From the NCBI GenBank assembly GCA_903839355.1, contig CAIMBV010000053.1:1-6206 (forward strand): DNA of 6,206 nt. Direction: 5' to 3'. The notes beneath the pieces were generated by a model. It was not told the origin of the DNA and searched no databases. It worked only from the letters and a program-made list of their open reading frames with translations. Shown piece after piece: positions 6,158-6,206 of this stretch. A program made the translations under genes and the position numbers. The stretch comes from an uncultured Actinomycetes bacterium (lineage in GTDB: Bacteria > Actinomycetota > Actinomycetes > Nanopelagicales > Nanopelagicaceae). Position 1 is the stretch's first letter, and each line of letters begins with the position of its first letter.

Positions 6158-6206
6158 GCCCCTGCCTCGTGGAATCCCCTCGAGCTCGTGCGGGCCGCGG
6201 TCGACC
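6158..6206. other. GC-rich tail of unknown origin after a second junction
   Basis: These 49 nt no longer encode helicase: the forward frame reads APASWNPLELVRAAVD in place of the rest of motif V. The tail looks much richer in GC than the preceding segment. It contains CTCGAG (6179-6184), GAGCTC (6182-6187), CCGCGG (6195-6200) and GTCGAC (6200-6205). That crowding recalls a cloning polylinker but also arises readily in high-GC DNA, and I do not recognise a specific vector. It is too short to assign. Confidence 0.55.

Noticed and set aside
5552..6206. The SNF2 helicase segment as part of a new defence or mobile system
   Set aside because: Both ends of the helicase are missing and both joins are mid-gene with no recombinase, repeats or partner genes. 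An artefactual chimera explains the data better.

Overview
The first ~5.55 kb reads as one coherent piece of bacterial chromosome, most likely from an actinobacterium of moderate GC. This is an inference. It rests on two leaderless-type promoters with a TANNNT box 6 nt before an ATG, an actinobacterial-looking Tgt (GRTGVISTPHG N-terminus, PSRQAR loop), and a GC content that looks near 50% by eye. A freshwater or marine streamlined actinobacterium (acI-like) would fit but cannot be proven here.

Layout: positions 1-39 hold the last 12 codons of an unidentified upstream gene. At 66-956 (+) lies a DUF2236/MpaB-type oxygenase-like protein. At 985-1755 (+) lies a DODA-type (YgiD-like) extradiol ring-opening dioxygenase. 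A perfect 11-bp inverted repeat covers the boundary between these two genes and overlaps the probable promoter of the dioxygenase. Convergent to it, with tails overlapping by 13 bp, is tgt (3005-1743, -), the tRNA-guanine transglycosylase of queuosine modification. Divergent from tgt is the start of a peptide/nickel-type ABC importer: a secreted family 5 substrate-binding protein (3136-4992), a strong GC-rich hairpin, then the N-terminal ~120 residues of a DppB/OppB-like permease (5188 to ~5550).

Near 5550-5560 the sequence changes abruptly and out of frame into the middle of an unrelated SNF2/SMARCAL1-like helicase. This reads open for ~200 codons with no start and no end. At ~6157, in the middle of helicase motif V, it changes again into a ~49-nt GC-rich tail of unknown origin that carries several overlapping restriction palindromes. 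Two mid-gene joins within 600 bp, with no transposase, integrase, att site or target duplication, point to a chimeric clone, amplification or assembly product rather than a natural mobile element. The right-hand ~650 bp should not be used as genomic context for the rest.

I found no CRISPR array, tRNA, rRNA, insertion sequence or evident new defence system. The most biologically interesting native signal is the palindrome plus leaderless promoter that appears to control the dioxygenase.
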